Shown piece after piece: positions 8,732 through 17,570 of a DNA stretch of 59,851 nucleotides. The notes beneath the pieces were generated by a model. It ran no database searches and had not been told where the DNA came from. It saw only the letters and a program-made list of their open reading frames with translations. Source of the DNA: Thermodesulfovibrionia bacterium (GTDB taxonomy: Bacteria; Nitrospirota; Thermodesulfovibrionia; UBA6902); contig JAGVNU010000080.1 in the NCBI GenBank assembly GCA_020053105.1, forward strand, positions 1 through 59,851, in the 5' to 3' direction. The translations under genes were made by a program, and so were the position numbers. Numbering within the stretch: the first letter of the stretch is position 1; each line of letters begins with the position of its first letter.

Positions 8732-10627
8732 TTATGGCTGCTTCTTCAGAAACTTCCGCACTTCCCCAACCCTGAGCGTAATCTTGTTGCTGTCCAGATA
8801 TTCCAGAAACGGGAGGGCGAACTTTCTTGAGGTCTTTAAGATATCGCGGAATTCTCCGACCGTCATTTCACTCTTTGAGATAAAGAACTTCTGCAGGCCT
8901 TCAATCATCTTCGTATAATTGCCCATCGGTATATACAATGAATCATTTATCCTGACGAGGCTTTTTTCAGAAGCCATGATCTTTAACAATTCGCCGGTTT
9001 CCTGCGGTTTGATTGACACCGCTGCTGCCAGCTCATCTTTTGACGGGGGCTGGAATTCCGACTGTTCAAGGACCTTCATGATTTTGTCCTTCAAAACCTT
9101 CTTGTCCTCGCTGAGAGATATTCTGAAGGTCTTTAAGCGCAGCAGTTCCTTTTCAATTACAATCTGATCAACGCGGTCCAGCATGGACTCAAAGAGTCTT
9201 TGATCGAGCCCGGTGAAAACGGCCCTTAAATCTTCTTTAGACATGCCCGGCTTCAGCGGGTTGGCCTTGTGAAAGCCGCCTGCGGCAGACACGGCCTTTT
9301 TAGTAAAATCATCAGCGGCATCTTTGTGTAAGACCCGCCCCTCGCAGGATATTGCCAGACCGTCTTTGATAAGGGCATTTACTTCCGCTCTGATATCAGG
9401 TATCTCCGCCTTGATCCATCCAATGAGTTCATCCTGAGTTGTGCCATTCAGTCCGCTCTGTCTGATCTTGAGAGAGAGTTTTTCCTTCAGGCCCCCCTGC
9501 TCAAGTATTTCAAGGTCCCTTACGCGTTCATCTTTTCTCCTGCGTCCCGGTGATGTGTCCAGGATTGATCCCCCGCCGATTGTTACAAGCGGAGAAAATT
9601 TTCTGACAATATATCTGTCGCCGGCCATAACTGCTATAGGCTCCTTAAATCTTAACTGGCAATAGGCCTTGTCTCCGGGTTTAAGCTCGTCCCTGCCGTA
9701 TATAATGATCCTTCCGACAAGCTCGGTCGTGCCGGTGTGAAAATGTACCAGGCTCCTGCTTTTAAGCGCGCTCAAAGATGTGTCCCCTAACATGCTAAGG
9801 TCCGCATCAATGACATACGTTGTCCTGATCCTGTCCGGTACGGTTATTACGTCACCTCTCTGGACCTCGTCCTTTGAGACGCCCTGAAGATTTATGGCAA
9901 CCCTCTGTCCTGCGTAAGCGGTTTTAAGAGTCTCGCCGTGACTCTGGAGGCCCCTTACTTTGGTCTTAAGGCCTTTTGGGAGTATCTCAACGGGTTTATC
10001 AACTGATATGCTGCCTGAAATCGCAGTGCCGGTAATAACAGTGCCGAAGCCCTTGAGGGTAAATATCCTGTCCACCGGCAGCCTGAAAACTCCGTTTACT
10101 GACTTGGGCTCAACGTGCAGGGCAAGCTCTTCGATCTTCTCTTTTAAAAGGTCGATATTATGGCCGGTCTTTGAAGACACGGCAACCATCTCCGCGCCTT
10201 CAAGGAAAGTCCCCTGTACAAATTTATTGACCTCATCCCGGACAAGCCCGATCCAGTCTTCTTCAACAAGGTCTGATTTGGTAATTACGATGAGTCCTCT
10301 TTTAACTTTGAGCAGATTGCAGATATCCAGATGCTCCCTGCTCTGAGGCATTATTCCCTCATCAGCGGCAATGACCATAAGGACAATATCTATGCCGCCT
10401 GCGCCTGCAAGCATATTCTTGATAAGCCTCTCGTGACCGGGCACGTCCACAATGCCCACCTTCAGCCCGCCCGGATAGGCCAGGTCCGCAAAACCCAGAT
10501 CAATCGTGATGCCGCGTTCCTTTTCTTCCTTGAGCCGGTCAGGGTCAGTGCCTGTAAGGGCCTTCACAAGAGCGCTCTTGCCGTGGTCGATATGTCCTGC
10601 TGTTCCGAGAATTACGTAACGGTTCAT
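8732..10627 (-). CDS. selB: Selenocysteine-specific translation elongation factor SelB
   Basis: 631 residues. The N-terminal GTPase carries G1 GHIDHGKS (11-18), DVPGHE and TKSD motifs and is followed by EF-Tu-like beta-barrel domains II and III and then a long chain of winged-helix domains at the C-terminus (about 380-631), ending KKQP. SelB brings Sec-tRNA(Sec) to the ribosome at UGA codons that are followed by a SECIS hairpin, which the winged helices bind. SelA is encoded 2 kb away and tRNA-Sec at 58.1 kb. The two are normally adjacent; here accessory genes lie between them. I saw no SECIS or in-frame UGA selenoprotein in this window. Confidence 0.96.
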   Translation of the reverse strand: MNRYVILGTAGHIDHGKSALVKALTGTDPDRLKEEKERGITIDLGFADLAYPGGLKVGIVDVPGHERLIKNMLAGAGGIDIVLMVIAADEGIMPQSREHLDICNLLKVKRGLIVITKSDLVEEDWIGLVRDEVNKFVQGTFLEGAEMVAVSSKTGHNIDLLKEKIEELALHVEPKSVNGVFRLPVDRIFTLKGFGTVITGTAISGSISVDKPVEILPKGLKTKVRGLQSHGETLKTAYAGQRVAINLQGVSKDEVQRGDVITVPDRIRTTYVIDADLSMLGDTSLSALKSRSLVHFHTGTTELVGRIIIYGRDELKPGDKAYCQLRFKEPIAVMAGDRYIVRKFSPLVTIGGGSILDTSPGRRRKDERVRDLEILEQGGLKEKLSLKIRQSGLNGTTQDELIGWIKAEIPDIRAEVNALIKDGLAISCEGRVLHKDAADDFTKKAVSAAGGFHKANPLKPGMSKEDLRAVFTGLDQRLFESMLDRVDQIVIEKELLRLKTFRISLSEDKKVLKDKIMKVLEQSEFQPPSKDELAAAVSIKPQETGELLKIMASEKSLVRINDSLYIPMGNYTKMIEGLQKFFISKSEMTVGEFRDILKTSRKFALPFLEYLDSNKITLRVGEVRKFLKKQP

Positions 10628-10726
10628 AGTAAAGAATAAATTCTAGAGTCCTTCTCTTTCTCCTCCACTGAAGAATCATTGGGGGAAGTTTATGCTACAA
10701 TAATACAAAAAGTGAGGGACAAAAGT

Positions 10727-10936
10727 ATGCTGAAAATCCACAAAAAAATACTTCTTGACGAAAAACAGAAACCGGTTGCCGTTCAAATACCGATTGAGGA
10801 GTTTGACCTTTTAGAGGAGTTGATAGAAAACTACGGGTTGTCGAAACTGATGGATGAAGTTAAAGACGATAAAAGGCTATCCATAGCAGAGGCAAAAAAT
10901 TATTATCAATCGCTGAAACACAATGTGGAAGATTGA
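10727..10936 (+). CDS. Antitoxin of a RelE-type pair
   Basis: 69 residues from the ATG at 10727 (MLKIHKKILLDEKQKPVAVQ), preceded by GTGAGGGAC. An upstream start at 10679 would add 16 residues but has no ribosome-binding site. The sequence KPVAVQIPIEEFDLLEELIENYG followed by a variable acidic tail is the pattern of Phd/RelB-like antitoxins: a short beta-strand DNA-binding part and a helical neutralising tail. It overlaps the toxin gene by 14 bp, the normal order for such pairs. Confidence 0.8.
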   Translation: MLKIHKKILLDEKQKPVAVQIPIEEFDLLEELIENYGLSKLMDEVKDDKRLSIAEAKNYYQSLKHNVED

Positions 10937-11195
10937 GTACACAAAACGCTTCCTGAAAGAGCTTTCAAAATTACCTCAAGACATACAAACCAGGGCAGAA
11001 AGAATCGTTTTTAAAGAGCTGCTGTCTGCAAATCCTTTTGAACTGGGATATGTTGAACAGATGACAGGATATGCGGACAAATATAAAATCCGGATAGGCA
11101 ATTATAGAATCGGCCTCACAATTGATAAGCAAAACAACCTGATAATCTGCCAGCGTATTGCACATCGCAAAGACATTTACAAGATATTTCCATAA
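10923..11195 (+). CDS. RelE/ParE-superfamily toxin
   Basis: 90 residues. MWKIEYTKRFLKELSKLP at the N-terminus, a central RAERIVFKELLSANPF, and DKYKIRIGNYRIGLTIDKQN followed by IAHRKDIYKIFP form the compact RelE fold. The basic residues (K, R, and the RIGNYRI and HRKDIYK motifs) are those used for ribosome-dependent mRNA cleavage in RelE. The gene overlaps the antitoxin. The pair sits between selB and selA, with a dndB fragment after it. Confidence 0.87.
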   Translation: MWKIEYTKRFLKELSKLPQDIQTRAERIVFKELLSANPFELGYVEQMTGYADKYKIRIGNYRIGLTIDKQNNLIICQRIAHRKDIYKIFP

Positions 11196-11232
11196 CCCTT
11201 GCCTTGACTACTACGATTAAAGAAACTTAATT

Positions 11233-11697
11233 TTAAGCCTGACCCCCCAATGCACAAACATATACGCCATCCACCGTTGAGGGCAGACGCCAGTCATCAT
11301 ATATATTCCTCCGAAATTTACCGACAAGCCAGAGGCCCAGTTCATCTGACTCCAGTACCAACTGCCCTAATAAATCCTTGTGGTCATAAAGAATATTTAA
11401 AGATTTTGATGTTACTTTTACAGTACGGTTAAGGTCGGAAAACATTTGTTGCATACGGTCAAGATCTTGAAATGGGAAAAAAACTACGGAAATAGTCTCA
11501 TTAGCTAACATAGGATTCTGTTTAAGTGCTTCAACAATAGCAGCCATACGATGTTGACCATCATTATTAACGATTGCAATCTTCGATGATTTATGAGGTT
11601 CCAGGGTCAGGCTGGCAACCATGCATTTAATCCTCCCAATATCCATCACATCGCCTCTGAACAACTGGAGTATGTTGTCAGCCGAGCGGCAAACCAC
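11233..11697 (-). pseudogene. DndB (DGQHR domain) fragment
   Basis: The best segment reads NNDGQHRMAAIVEAL, then NETISVVFF and MQQMFSDLNRTVK. This is the conserved core of DndB, the transcriptional regulator of DNA phosphorothioation (dnd) systems, in which the DGQHR motif and the FADLNR motif are diagnostic. Only about 110 residues of an approximately 360-residue protein remain: the N-terminal third is missing, and after YDHKDLLGQL the sequence no longer resembles DndB and stops with CALGGQA. No other dnd gene is present. It is a leftover of a lost defence locus. Confidence 0.65.
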
Positions 11698-11771
11698 ACA
11701 ACTATCCTCTCAAAAAAGCCGACAAAATTTGCGTTATCGTTATTGTATACTTATCTAATGAGGTTTTTATT

Positions 11772-12368
11772 ATGACTGTTGTGAACAATAAACACCCGCA
11801 TCTTGTAGTCATTTCCGGGCCTAACGGCGCAGGGAAGTCAACAACCGCCCCTTCCTTGTTAAATGGAACGTTGAAGGTAACAGAGTTTGTTAACGCTGAT
11901 TTAATTGCCCAGGGACTATCCGCCTTTCAGCCGGAGATGACCGCATTCAGCGCCGGGAGGATAATGCTTGATCGCCTTCACTATCTTGCAAGGAAGCGTG
12001 TTGACTTTGCATTTGAGACAACGCTGTCAAGCCTTACATTTGCGCCATGGATTGCAGGTTTGCGGAAAAGGGGCTATGACTTTCGCCTTGTCTTCCTCTG
12101 GCTGCCGAGTGAAGATTTTGCCATCAACCGTGTTGCAGAAAGAGTGCTCATGGGCGGGCACAACGTCCCGGAAGAAACCATCAAAAGGCGTTACCATGCC
12201 GGTATTCATAATTTCTTTACCCTTTACCGTCCGCTTGCGGATATCTGGTTTTTCTATGACAACTCCAGAGCTGAACCACGGCTGATAGCTCACGGGGGAC
12301 AAGGCAGAGAATTGATTGCTATAGATGAGCTTATCTGGCATAATATCGAGGAGCGATATGGAAGATAA
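11772..12368 (+). CDS. Zeta-toxin-like P-loop kinase
   Basis: 198 residues with Walker A SGPNGAGKST (15-24), EFVNADLIAQGLS after the second strand, FAFETTLSS (the Walker B/substrate region) and an Arg-rich lid with ERVLMGGHNVPEETIKRRYH. This is the zeta-toxin family (epsilon/zeta, PezT), kinases that phosphorylate UDP-activated sugars, though many chromosomal members have other substrates. The next gene overlaps by 11 bp and encodes a small acidic protein, reversing the classic antitoxin-first order. A toxin role is inference; the fold is secure. Confidence 0.78.
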   Translation: MTVVNNKHPHLVVISGPNGAGKSTTAPSLLNGTLKVTEFVNADLIAQGLSAFQPEMTAFSAGRIMLDRLHYLARKRVDFAFETTLSSLTFAPWIAGLRKRGYDFRLVFLWLPSEDFAINRVAERVLMGGHNVPEETIKRRYHAGIHNFFTLYRPLADIWFFYDNSRAEPRLIAHGGQGRELIAIDELIWHNIEERYGR

Positions 12369-12543
12369 AGATAAATTTAAGGACAAGGTTGAAGAAGCGT
12401 TTTCTGACCCTGAAATAATTACTCAGGCTCTTGTTCAAGGTGTCCGTGAAGCCCTCCGGAAACATAAACAGGCCGGCAATCCAATTGTTATATGGAAAGA
12501 TGGGAAAGCCGTCTGGCTGAAGCCGGAAGAAATCCCTGTATAG
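12358..12543 (+). CDS. Small protein paired with the zeta-like kinase
   Basis: 61 residues from the ATG at 12358 (MEDKDKFKDKVEEAF), which sits inside the end of the kinase gene behind GAGGAGCG. A charged helix (about 1-45) is followed by NPIVIWKDGKAVWLKPEEIPV, a short beta-hairpin. Chromosomal zeta-like kinases often carry a small partner of this kind with an IVIWKDGK.V..KPEE ending. It is the likely antitoxin or modulator, but no characterised family comes to mind. Confidence 0.6.
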   Translation: MEDKDKFKDKVEEAFSDPEIITQALVQGVREALRKHKQAGNPIVIWKDGKAVWLKPEEIPV

Positions 12544-12591
12544 GTGTTCTCTATTTAAGGTCTACGCACTCGATATACTCTCTCGTGTTTG

Positions 12592-13986
12592 TTAATTGAT
12601 TATTGCAGAAATAATGCAGTGTACCAAAGTCTTCACTTCCCTGTCCTGAATGGTCCTCGCATCAACAAGCAGCGCGTCTCCCTGTATTCTCGCAATCACC
12701 GGGGGATCACTAAGACGTAATCTTTCTTCAAGCGCATTTACGGAAATATTCAATGGCTTAACGGATACTGCGTATGTTGGAAAATCCGTCTCCGGGAGTG
12801 AGCCTCCTCCGGCACGGGACTGGTCGGGTACGATTTTCAGGTCAGCCTGAGCCGATATGGATTTCATTAATGGAGCAAGTATCTTCCCTGCCCTTTTTCT
12901 TATCACCTCAACCGGCTGGGTCAGCATCCTTACCGTGGGGATTTCCAGCAGCGCCTTTTCTTCATCGAGATACTGCATAAAGGTCGCCTCAAGCGCGGCA
13001 AAGGTCATTTTATCAATGCGCAGCGCCCTGAGCATGGGGTTCTTCTGGATCTTCTGAATCAGTTTTTCCTTCCCGACAATGATGCCCGCCTGCGGACCGC
13101 CGAGGAGTTTGTCTCCACTGAATGTCACAAGGTCCGCGCCCTGTCTGATTACTTCCTGCACCGTCGGCTCACCATATATGCCGAACTTCTCAAGACTGAT
13201 CAGGCACCCGCTGCCGAGGTCATCGATGACCGGGATATTGAATTCCGTTCCCAGCTTCACAAGCTTTTCTATCGGGACCTTCTCGGTAAAGCCGATTACC
13301 TTGTAATTGCTCTGATGGACCTTCATCAGAAGGCCTGTATTGCCGCAGACGGCATTTTCATAGTCAGATAAATGGGTCTTGTTTGTTGTGCCTACTTCTC
13401 TGAGGATGGCGCCGCTTGCCTGCATGACTTCGGGTATCCTGAATGAACCGCCTATCTCAACGAGCTCCCCCCGCGACACAATGACTTCCTTTCCTTTTGC
13501 AAATGTATCAAGACATATAAGCACTGCCGCGGCATTATTATTCACCACAATAGCGTCTTCTGCGCCGGTAAGTTCCCTGATAATGTCCTTTATATGGGAG
13601 TATCTCTTGCCCCTCTTGCCTTTGGAGAGCTCATATTCCAGGTTTGAATAACCGCTGGCGGTTGCCGTGACATTTGCAATGGCCCTGTCTGAAAGTATCG
13701 CCCTGCCGAGATTTGTATGATTGACGACGCCTGTAGCGTTTATAAGAGGGCGCAGTTTATAGGCAGAATGTTTTCTGATCTTATTTTCAATGTCGCCGGC
13801 TAAGGCATCAATGGATACATCAGGGTTTGAACCGCCCAGGATCTCCCTGCGCTTTAATTCTATGACCTCTCTGATGGACCGGACGATGATCTTTCTATAA
13901 CCGGATTCAAGCCACTTTTGCCCGTAAGGACCCTTCAAACATTCATTGACCTGCGGTAATTGTGAGAGCTTTTCCTGAATTGTCAT
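12592..13986 (-). CDS. selA: L-seryl-tRNA(Sec) selenium transferase
   Basis: 464 residues, the usual length. SelA converts Ser-tRNA(Sec) to Sec-tRNA(Sec) with selenophosphate, using PLP. The PLP lysine is Lys293 in TFSGDKLLGGPQAG. Other family motifs are INATGVVNHTNLGRA (83-97), VVNNNAAAVL (148-157) and GTTNKTHLSDYE (199-210). The N-terminal domain that docks tRNA(Sec) is present (1-75). It is in the same orientation as selB but separated from it by the RelE, dndB-remnant and zeta genes. No selD is visible in this window. Confidence 0.97.
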   Translation of the reverse strand: MTIQEKLSQLPQVNECLKGPYGQKWLESGYRKIIVRSIREVIELKRREILGGSNPDVSIDALAGDIENKIRKHSAYKLRPLINATGVVNHTNLGRAILSDRAIANVTATASGYSNLEYELSKGKRGKRYSHIKDIIRELTGAEDAIVVNNNAAAVLICLDTFAKGKEVIVSRGELVEIGGSFRIPEVMQASGAILREVGTTNKTHLSDYENAVCGNTGLLMKVHQSNYKVIGFTEKVPIEKLVKLGTEFNIPVIDDLGSGCLISLEKFGIYGEPTVQEVIRQGADLVTFSGDKLLGGPQAGIIVGKEKLIQKIQKNPMLRALRIDKMTFAALEATFMQYLDEEKALLEIPTVRMLTQPVEVIRKRAGKILAPLMKSISAQADLKIVPDQSRAGGGSLPETDFPTYAVSVKPLNISVNALEERLRLSDPPVIARIQGDALLVDARTIQDREVKTLVHCIISAIIN

Positions 13987-14036
13987 GTGTTTTTTCTACC
14001 ATAGGAGGGAGGATATGGTCAAGCTGAATGACTTCT

Positions 14037-15764
14037 TTACGGCAACTGCCAGAAGTATGTAATTAACCCTACGAGTATGAAATTGCTGTCTATGATCGCC
14101 TCAAATAACGTGCTCACCTGCACCCTCCGTTTCTGGAAAATAAAAAGACACGTTACCACGAATACGGGCGAAAATATAAGGTAGTATCCAAGTGAAGGGA
14201 CAAGCCCGAACAAGGAGGACGTGAACATAAATGTGCCAATTATAATCGCGAGGATAAGCAGCATGATCTGCGTCTGTTTCGGACCTATAAGTATAGGGAT
14301 CGTTTCCCTCCCGACAATCCTGTCCCCTTCTATGCTTAAAATATCAAACACCACTGATCGTATAAACACGGATATAAGCACAAACGCCAGCATCGCAACA
14401 GACTTATATGAAAAAAATATATCCTGATTCAGCATGGGGATCAGGACGATGACCCATGCCCATGCCATTGATACCAGCAAATCCTTGGACCCCGGCAGGT
14501 CTTTAAGTCTCTTATATTTTATGAAGGGCTGAAGTTTCTCAGGAACGATGCGTATCGTGTATATGACTCCCATCAGGCATGAAAACAGGAGCAGAATAAA
14601 GTCCGTCAACCCGAGTAAATACGATAAAGACAGCGCGGCAAGAGATGCCCCTGTCGCGCCGATTATCAGGACTTTTCCATAATCCCGAAAAAATCTTGTT
14701 CGCGCAGGATCGGAAAATTCGTCTTTCAGTCTTTCGTTGTACCTGTTAAATGTATGCACAGCAACGACATAAAAAAAGGCGATAAACAGGACCGTGGCGG
14801 AAGGTTTCAGTCCCTGAAATACCAGACTGGAATAGCACATGCTGACAGCGCCGAGGCTCAGGTATAATGTGCTTTCTACCAGGAATTCACCGATGCTTTC
14901 CAATAACCGGTATAACCTCCCCTTTTTCTTTTTCAGGACGTGCTTTATTCTGTCAATTACTTTATTGATGACCCAGTTCGGTGTGGACGCCCCGGCCATG
15001 ACGCCTATATTTTCATATTTGTCCAAACCGAGATAGTCAAGTTCATCTTCAACCTCGATATGGAAGGACGGTACGCCGGTAGAAACCGATATCTCATACA
15101 GTCTCCTCGTATTTGCGCTGTCTCTGCCGCCTACAATGACCATTGCATCGACTTCGCCGGCCAGCTCAGAGACTTCCCTCTGTCTCATGCTGGTGGAATC
15201 ACAAATCGTGTCAAAGACCTTCACATCGCGTATTTTTTTCTTTACCTCTTCAACTATTTCCAGGAATACTCTTCTGTCCTGTGTTGTTTGCGAGATTACG
15301 CACGCCCTGTCCAGTTCGGGGAGGCTGTTAACTTCAGACATATTTTCAACAACCATACCGTTCCCTTCGGCATATCCGAGCAGGCCGTTCACTTCCGCAT
15401 GTCCCCTGTCTCCGACAATAATTGCCTTATATCCTTCCCTTATCTCCTTTTTTAATATGGCATGCGCCTTTGCAACGTGAGGGCAGGTCGCGTCACATAT
15501 GATATTCCCGGCTTCTTTTATTCTCCTCCGCTCATCAGGGGCCACCCCGTGCGCTCTCAGGATCACCGTTGCATTGGAGACCATTTCATGTCCGAGGACC
15601 TCAACCCCCTTTTGCCTGAGCATTTCTACGGCCTGGGGATTATGGACAAGGGGGCCGTAGGTATATAAAATCCCCTTTTCTCTGTTGGCAGCGTCAAGGA
15701 CTATATTCATCGCCCGCCTTACTCCCATGCAGAACCCCGCGGTCTTGGCAAGTTTAACCTTCAA
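14037..15764 (-). CDS. ispH: Fusion of HMBPP reductase (IspH) with a UbiA-like prenyltransferase domain
   Basis: 575 residues, about twice a normal IspH. Residues 1-280 are a complete IspH, the last enzyme of the MEP isoprenoid pathway: the three iron-sulfur cysteines are Cys12 (AGFCMGVRR), Cys94 (CDATCPHV) and Cys188 (DTICDSTS), with His41, His122 and Glu124 in place. A basic linker (KHVLKKKKGRLYR) leads to about seven membrane helices (300-575) of UbiA type. The second UbiA Asp-rich motif is present (FDILSIEGDRIVGRETIP). The first one is degenerate: NRYNERLKD replaces NDxxDxxxD. The fusion would tether prenyl-diphosphate synthesis to the membrane. The prenyl acceptor is unknown, and the second domain may have altered or lost activity. 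Confidence 0.88.
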   Translation of the reverse strand: MKVKLAKTAGFCMGVRRAMNIVLDAANREKGILYTYGPLVHNPQAVEMLRQKGVEVLGHEMVSNATVILRAHGVAPDERRRIKEAGNIICDATCPHVAKAHAILKKEIREGYKAIIVGDRGHAEVNGLLGYAEGNGMVVENMSEVNSLPELDRACVISQTTQDRRVFLEIVEEVKKKIRDVKVFDTICDSTSMRQREVSELAGEVDAMVIVGGRDSANTRRLYEISVSTGVPSFHIEVEDELDYLGLDKYENIGVMAGASTPNWVINKVIDRIKHVLKKKKGRLYRLLESIGEFLVESTLYLSLGAVSMCYSSLVFQGLKPSATVLFIAFFYVVAVHTFNRYNERLKDEFSDPARTRFFRDYGKVLIIGATGASLAALSLSYLLGLTDFILLLFSCLMGVIYTIRIVPEKLQPFIKYKRLKDLPGSKDLLVSMAWAWVIVLIPMLNQDIFFSYKSVAMLAFVLISVFIRSVVFDILSIEGDRIVGRETIPILIGPKQTQIMLLILAIIIGTFMFTSSLFGLVPSLGYYLIFSPVFVVTCLFIFQKRRVQVSTLFEAIIDSNFILVGLITYFWQLP

Positions 15765-15852
15765 TTAATATTCTCCATGAAATATTGTCATTAATACTCT
15801 GTTTATTCGATTTGTGGTACTGCTGCCCTGCGGATCTGCGGAGTTATGGTAC

Positions 15853-16509
15853 TTATTGACCCTGCGCCTCTTTCATGATAGCCACTCCTGAACTCGTCCC
15901 GATCCGTGTAGCGCCTGCCTCAATGAATGCCTTCACCTGCGCCAGGGTCTTTATCCCGCCCGCGGCCTTTATTCCCACTTTCCCTTTTGTTAAAGCCTTT
16001 ATCAGCTGAATGTCCTTGATGGCGGCACCGGAAGGGCCAAAGCCTGTAGATGTCTTTATATATCCGGCCCCTGCAGTGATCGCAGCTTCACAGGCCTTCT
16101 TCTTTTCATCATCAGTCAGATAACACGTTTCTATAATTATCTTGTGCAATGCCTCAGGGGTGGCTGTGACAATGTCGGAGATTTCCTTTTTAACAGCCTC
16201 CCAGTCTCCGGACTTTGCCAGACCTGTATTTATCACGATATCGAGTTCATCGGCGCCAATGAGGACCGCCTGCATTGCTTCATATACCTTTACAACGGAG
16301 AATGTCATGCCATGGGGGAACCCTATTACAGTCGCAATTTTCACACGCGTCTTTAAAAGGGCCTCTTTAGCGATGCCCGTATAATAAGGATGTACACACA
16401 CGGCAAAAAAGCCGTATCTCTTCGCCTCATCGCAAAGCCGCATTATATCGGCCTCTGTTGCGTCAGGCCTGAGAAGACTGTGGTCGATCAATTTCCGGAT
16501 GTTAATCAT
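15853..16509 (-). CDS. deoC: Deoxyribose-phosphate aldolase
   Basis: 218 residues forming a TIM barrel. It cleaves 2-deoxyribose 5-phosphate to glyceraldehyde 3-phosphate and acetaldehyde. The Schiff-base lysine is Lys152 in GYIKTSTGFGPSGA; Lys181 (GIKAAGGIK) and Asp90 (DELDIVIN) complete the active site. The start overlaps the stop of the aminotransferase gene by 4 bp, so the two are translated together. There is no other nucleoside-salvage gene nearby. Confidence 0.95.
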   Translation of the reverse strand: MINIRKLIDHSLLRPDATEADIMRLCDEAKRYGFFAVCVHPYYTGIAKEALLKTRVKIATVIGFPHGMTFSVVKVYEAMQAVLIGADELDIVINTGLAKSGDWEAVKKEISDIVTATPEALHKIIIETCYLTDDEKKKACEAAITAGAGYIKTSTGFGPSGAAIKDIQLIKALTKGKVGIKAAGGIKTLAQVKAFIEAGATRIGTSSGVAIMKEAQGQ

Positions 16510-17372
16510 TGATCTCTCCTACCGGTATAGTCTGCGACTTTCTGCTTATACGCCTTTTGAAGCAGCCTGGTAATCCTGCCCGGCCCTTTAAATTTATTCA
16601 GACTGCTTATCTCAGCAACCGGCATGACCTCCATTGTGGTGCTTGAGATAAAGGCCTCCTGTGACCCATGGATATCGTGAGGCTTGAAACTGCCTTCACA
16701 TGTCTCTATTTGTAATTCCCTCGCAGCATCGAGAATTGTCCTCCTGGTGATACCGTCCAGTATCCCGACCTTCAGGGAAGGGGTGCACAGGACCCTGTCC
16801 TTTACAAAGAATATATTGGAAATCGTCCCTTCAGCAAGATACCCTCTGTAATTCAGCATTACCGCCTCATCAGTCCCTTTTTTCTTTGCCTCGATTTTTG
16901 CAAGGACATTGTTAAGAAAGCTGAGGGATTTTATCCGGGGATCAAGCGCCTGACTGTAATTCCGTCTTGTGTCGGCAATGGCGACCCTGACCCCTTTAAG
17001 ATAAAACTTCTCCGGGTATTTTCTGAACTGACTGGTGAATATTACAAAGGTCGGTTCCGGACACAAGCCGGGGTCCAGTCCTAAAGGCCCTGCTCCCCTT
17101 GACACCGTTATCCTTATTACCGCATCGGAAAGCCTGTTAGCTTTCAAGGTTTTATATACAGACCGCTTTATCGCGTCCGGAGACATGGGAATACCGAGGT
17201 CTGTCAGCGAAGCGGAACGATAGAGCCTTTCCATATGTTGATCAAACATGAAGACCACGCCTTCATACGCTCTGAGGGTTTCATAGATCCCGTCACCATA
17301 GAGAAACCCGTGATCAAAAACAGATATCAGCGCCCTGTTCCGGGGGACGAGCTTATTATTCAGATAAATCAT
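16506..17372 (-). CDS. Class IV aminotransferase (branched-chain aminotransferase / aminodeoxychorismate lyase type)
   Basis: 288 residues of the PLP fold-type IV family. DHGFLYGDGIYETLRAYEG is the family N-terminal motif; the PLP lysine lies in PRIKSLSFLNNVLAK; LAEGTISNIFFV carries the conserved Glu and the phosphate-cup residues; TRRTILDAARE follows. Length and motifs fit IlvE, D-amino-acid transaminase and PabC equally well. IlvE normally has a slightly longer chain, so the substrate stays open. It is the first gene of a two-gene unit with deoC, with an ATG at 17372. Confidence 0.85.
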   Translation of the reverse strand: MIYLNNKLVPRNRALISVFDHGFLYGDGIYETLRAYEGVVFMFDQHMERLYRSASLTDLGIPMSPDAIKRSVYKTLKANRLSDAVIRITVSRGAGPLGLDPGLCPEPTFVIFTSQFRKYPEKFYLKGVRVAIADTRRNYSQALDPRIKSLSFLNNVLAKIEAKKKGTDEAVMLNYRGYLAEGTISNIFFVKDRVLCTPSLKVGILDGITRRTILDAARELQIETCEGSFKPHDIHGSQEAFISSTTMEVMPVAEISSLNKFKGPGRITRLLQKAYKQKVADYTGRRDQ

Positions 17373-17570
17373 TGCATCAGTTTATCACGGCAATACCGTA
17401 ATTTCCACATGTTCGTGATCGTTCACGCAATGATATTTCTATATTTTTACAGGTCTGGTCTTATTGACCTATTTGCCATATAATCTCTACAATAAGCAGA
17501 ATTCAGGGCTGAAAAAAAAGATATGGAAAGTCCTGCTTGAATACAAACGAGTACCTGAAGAACAGATAAT

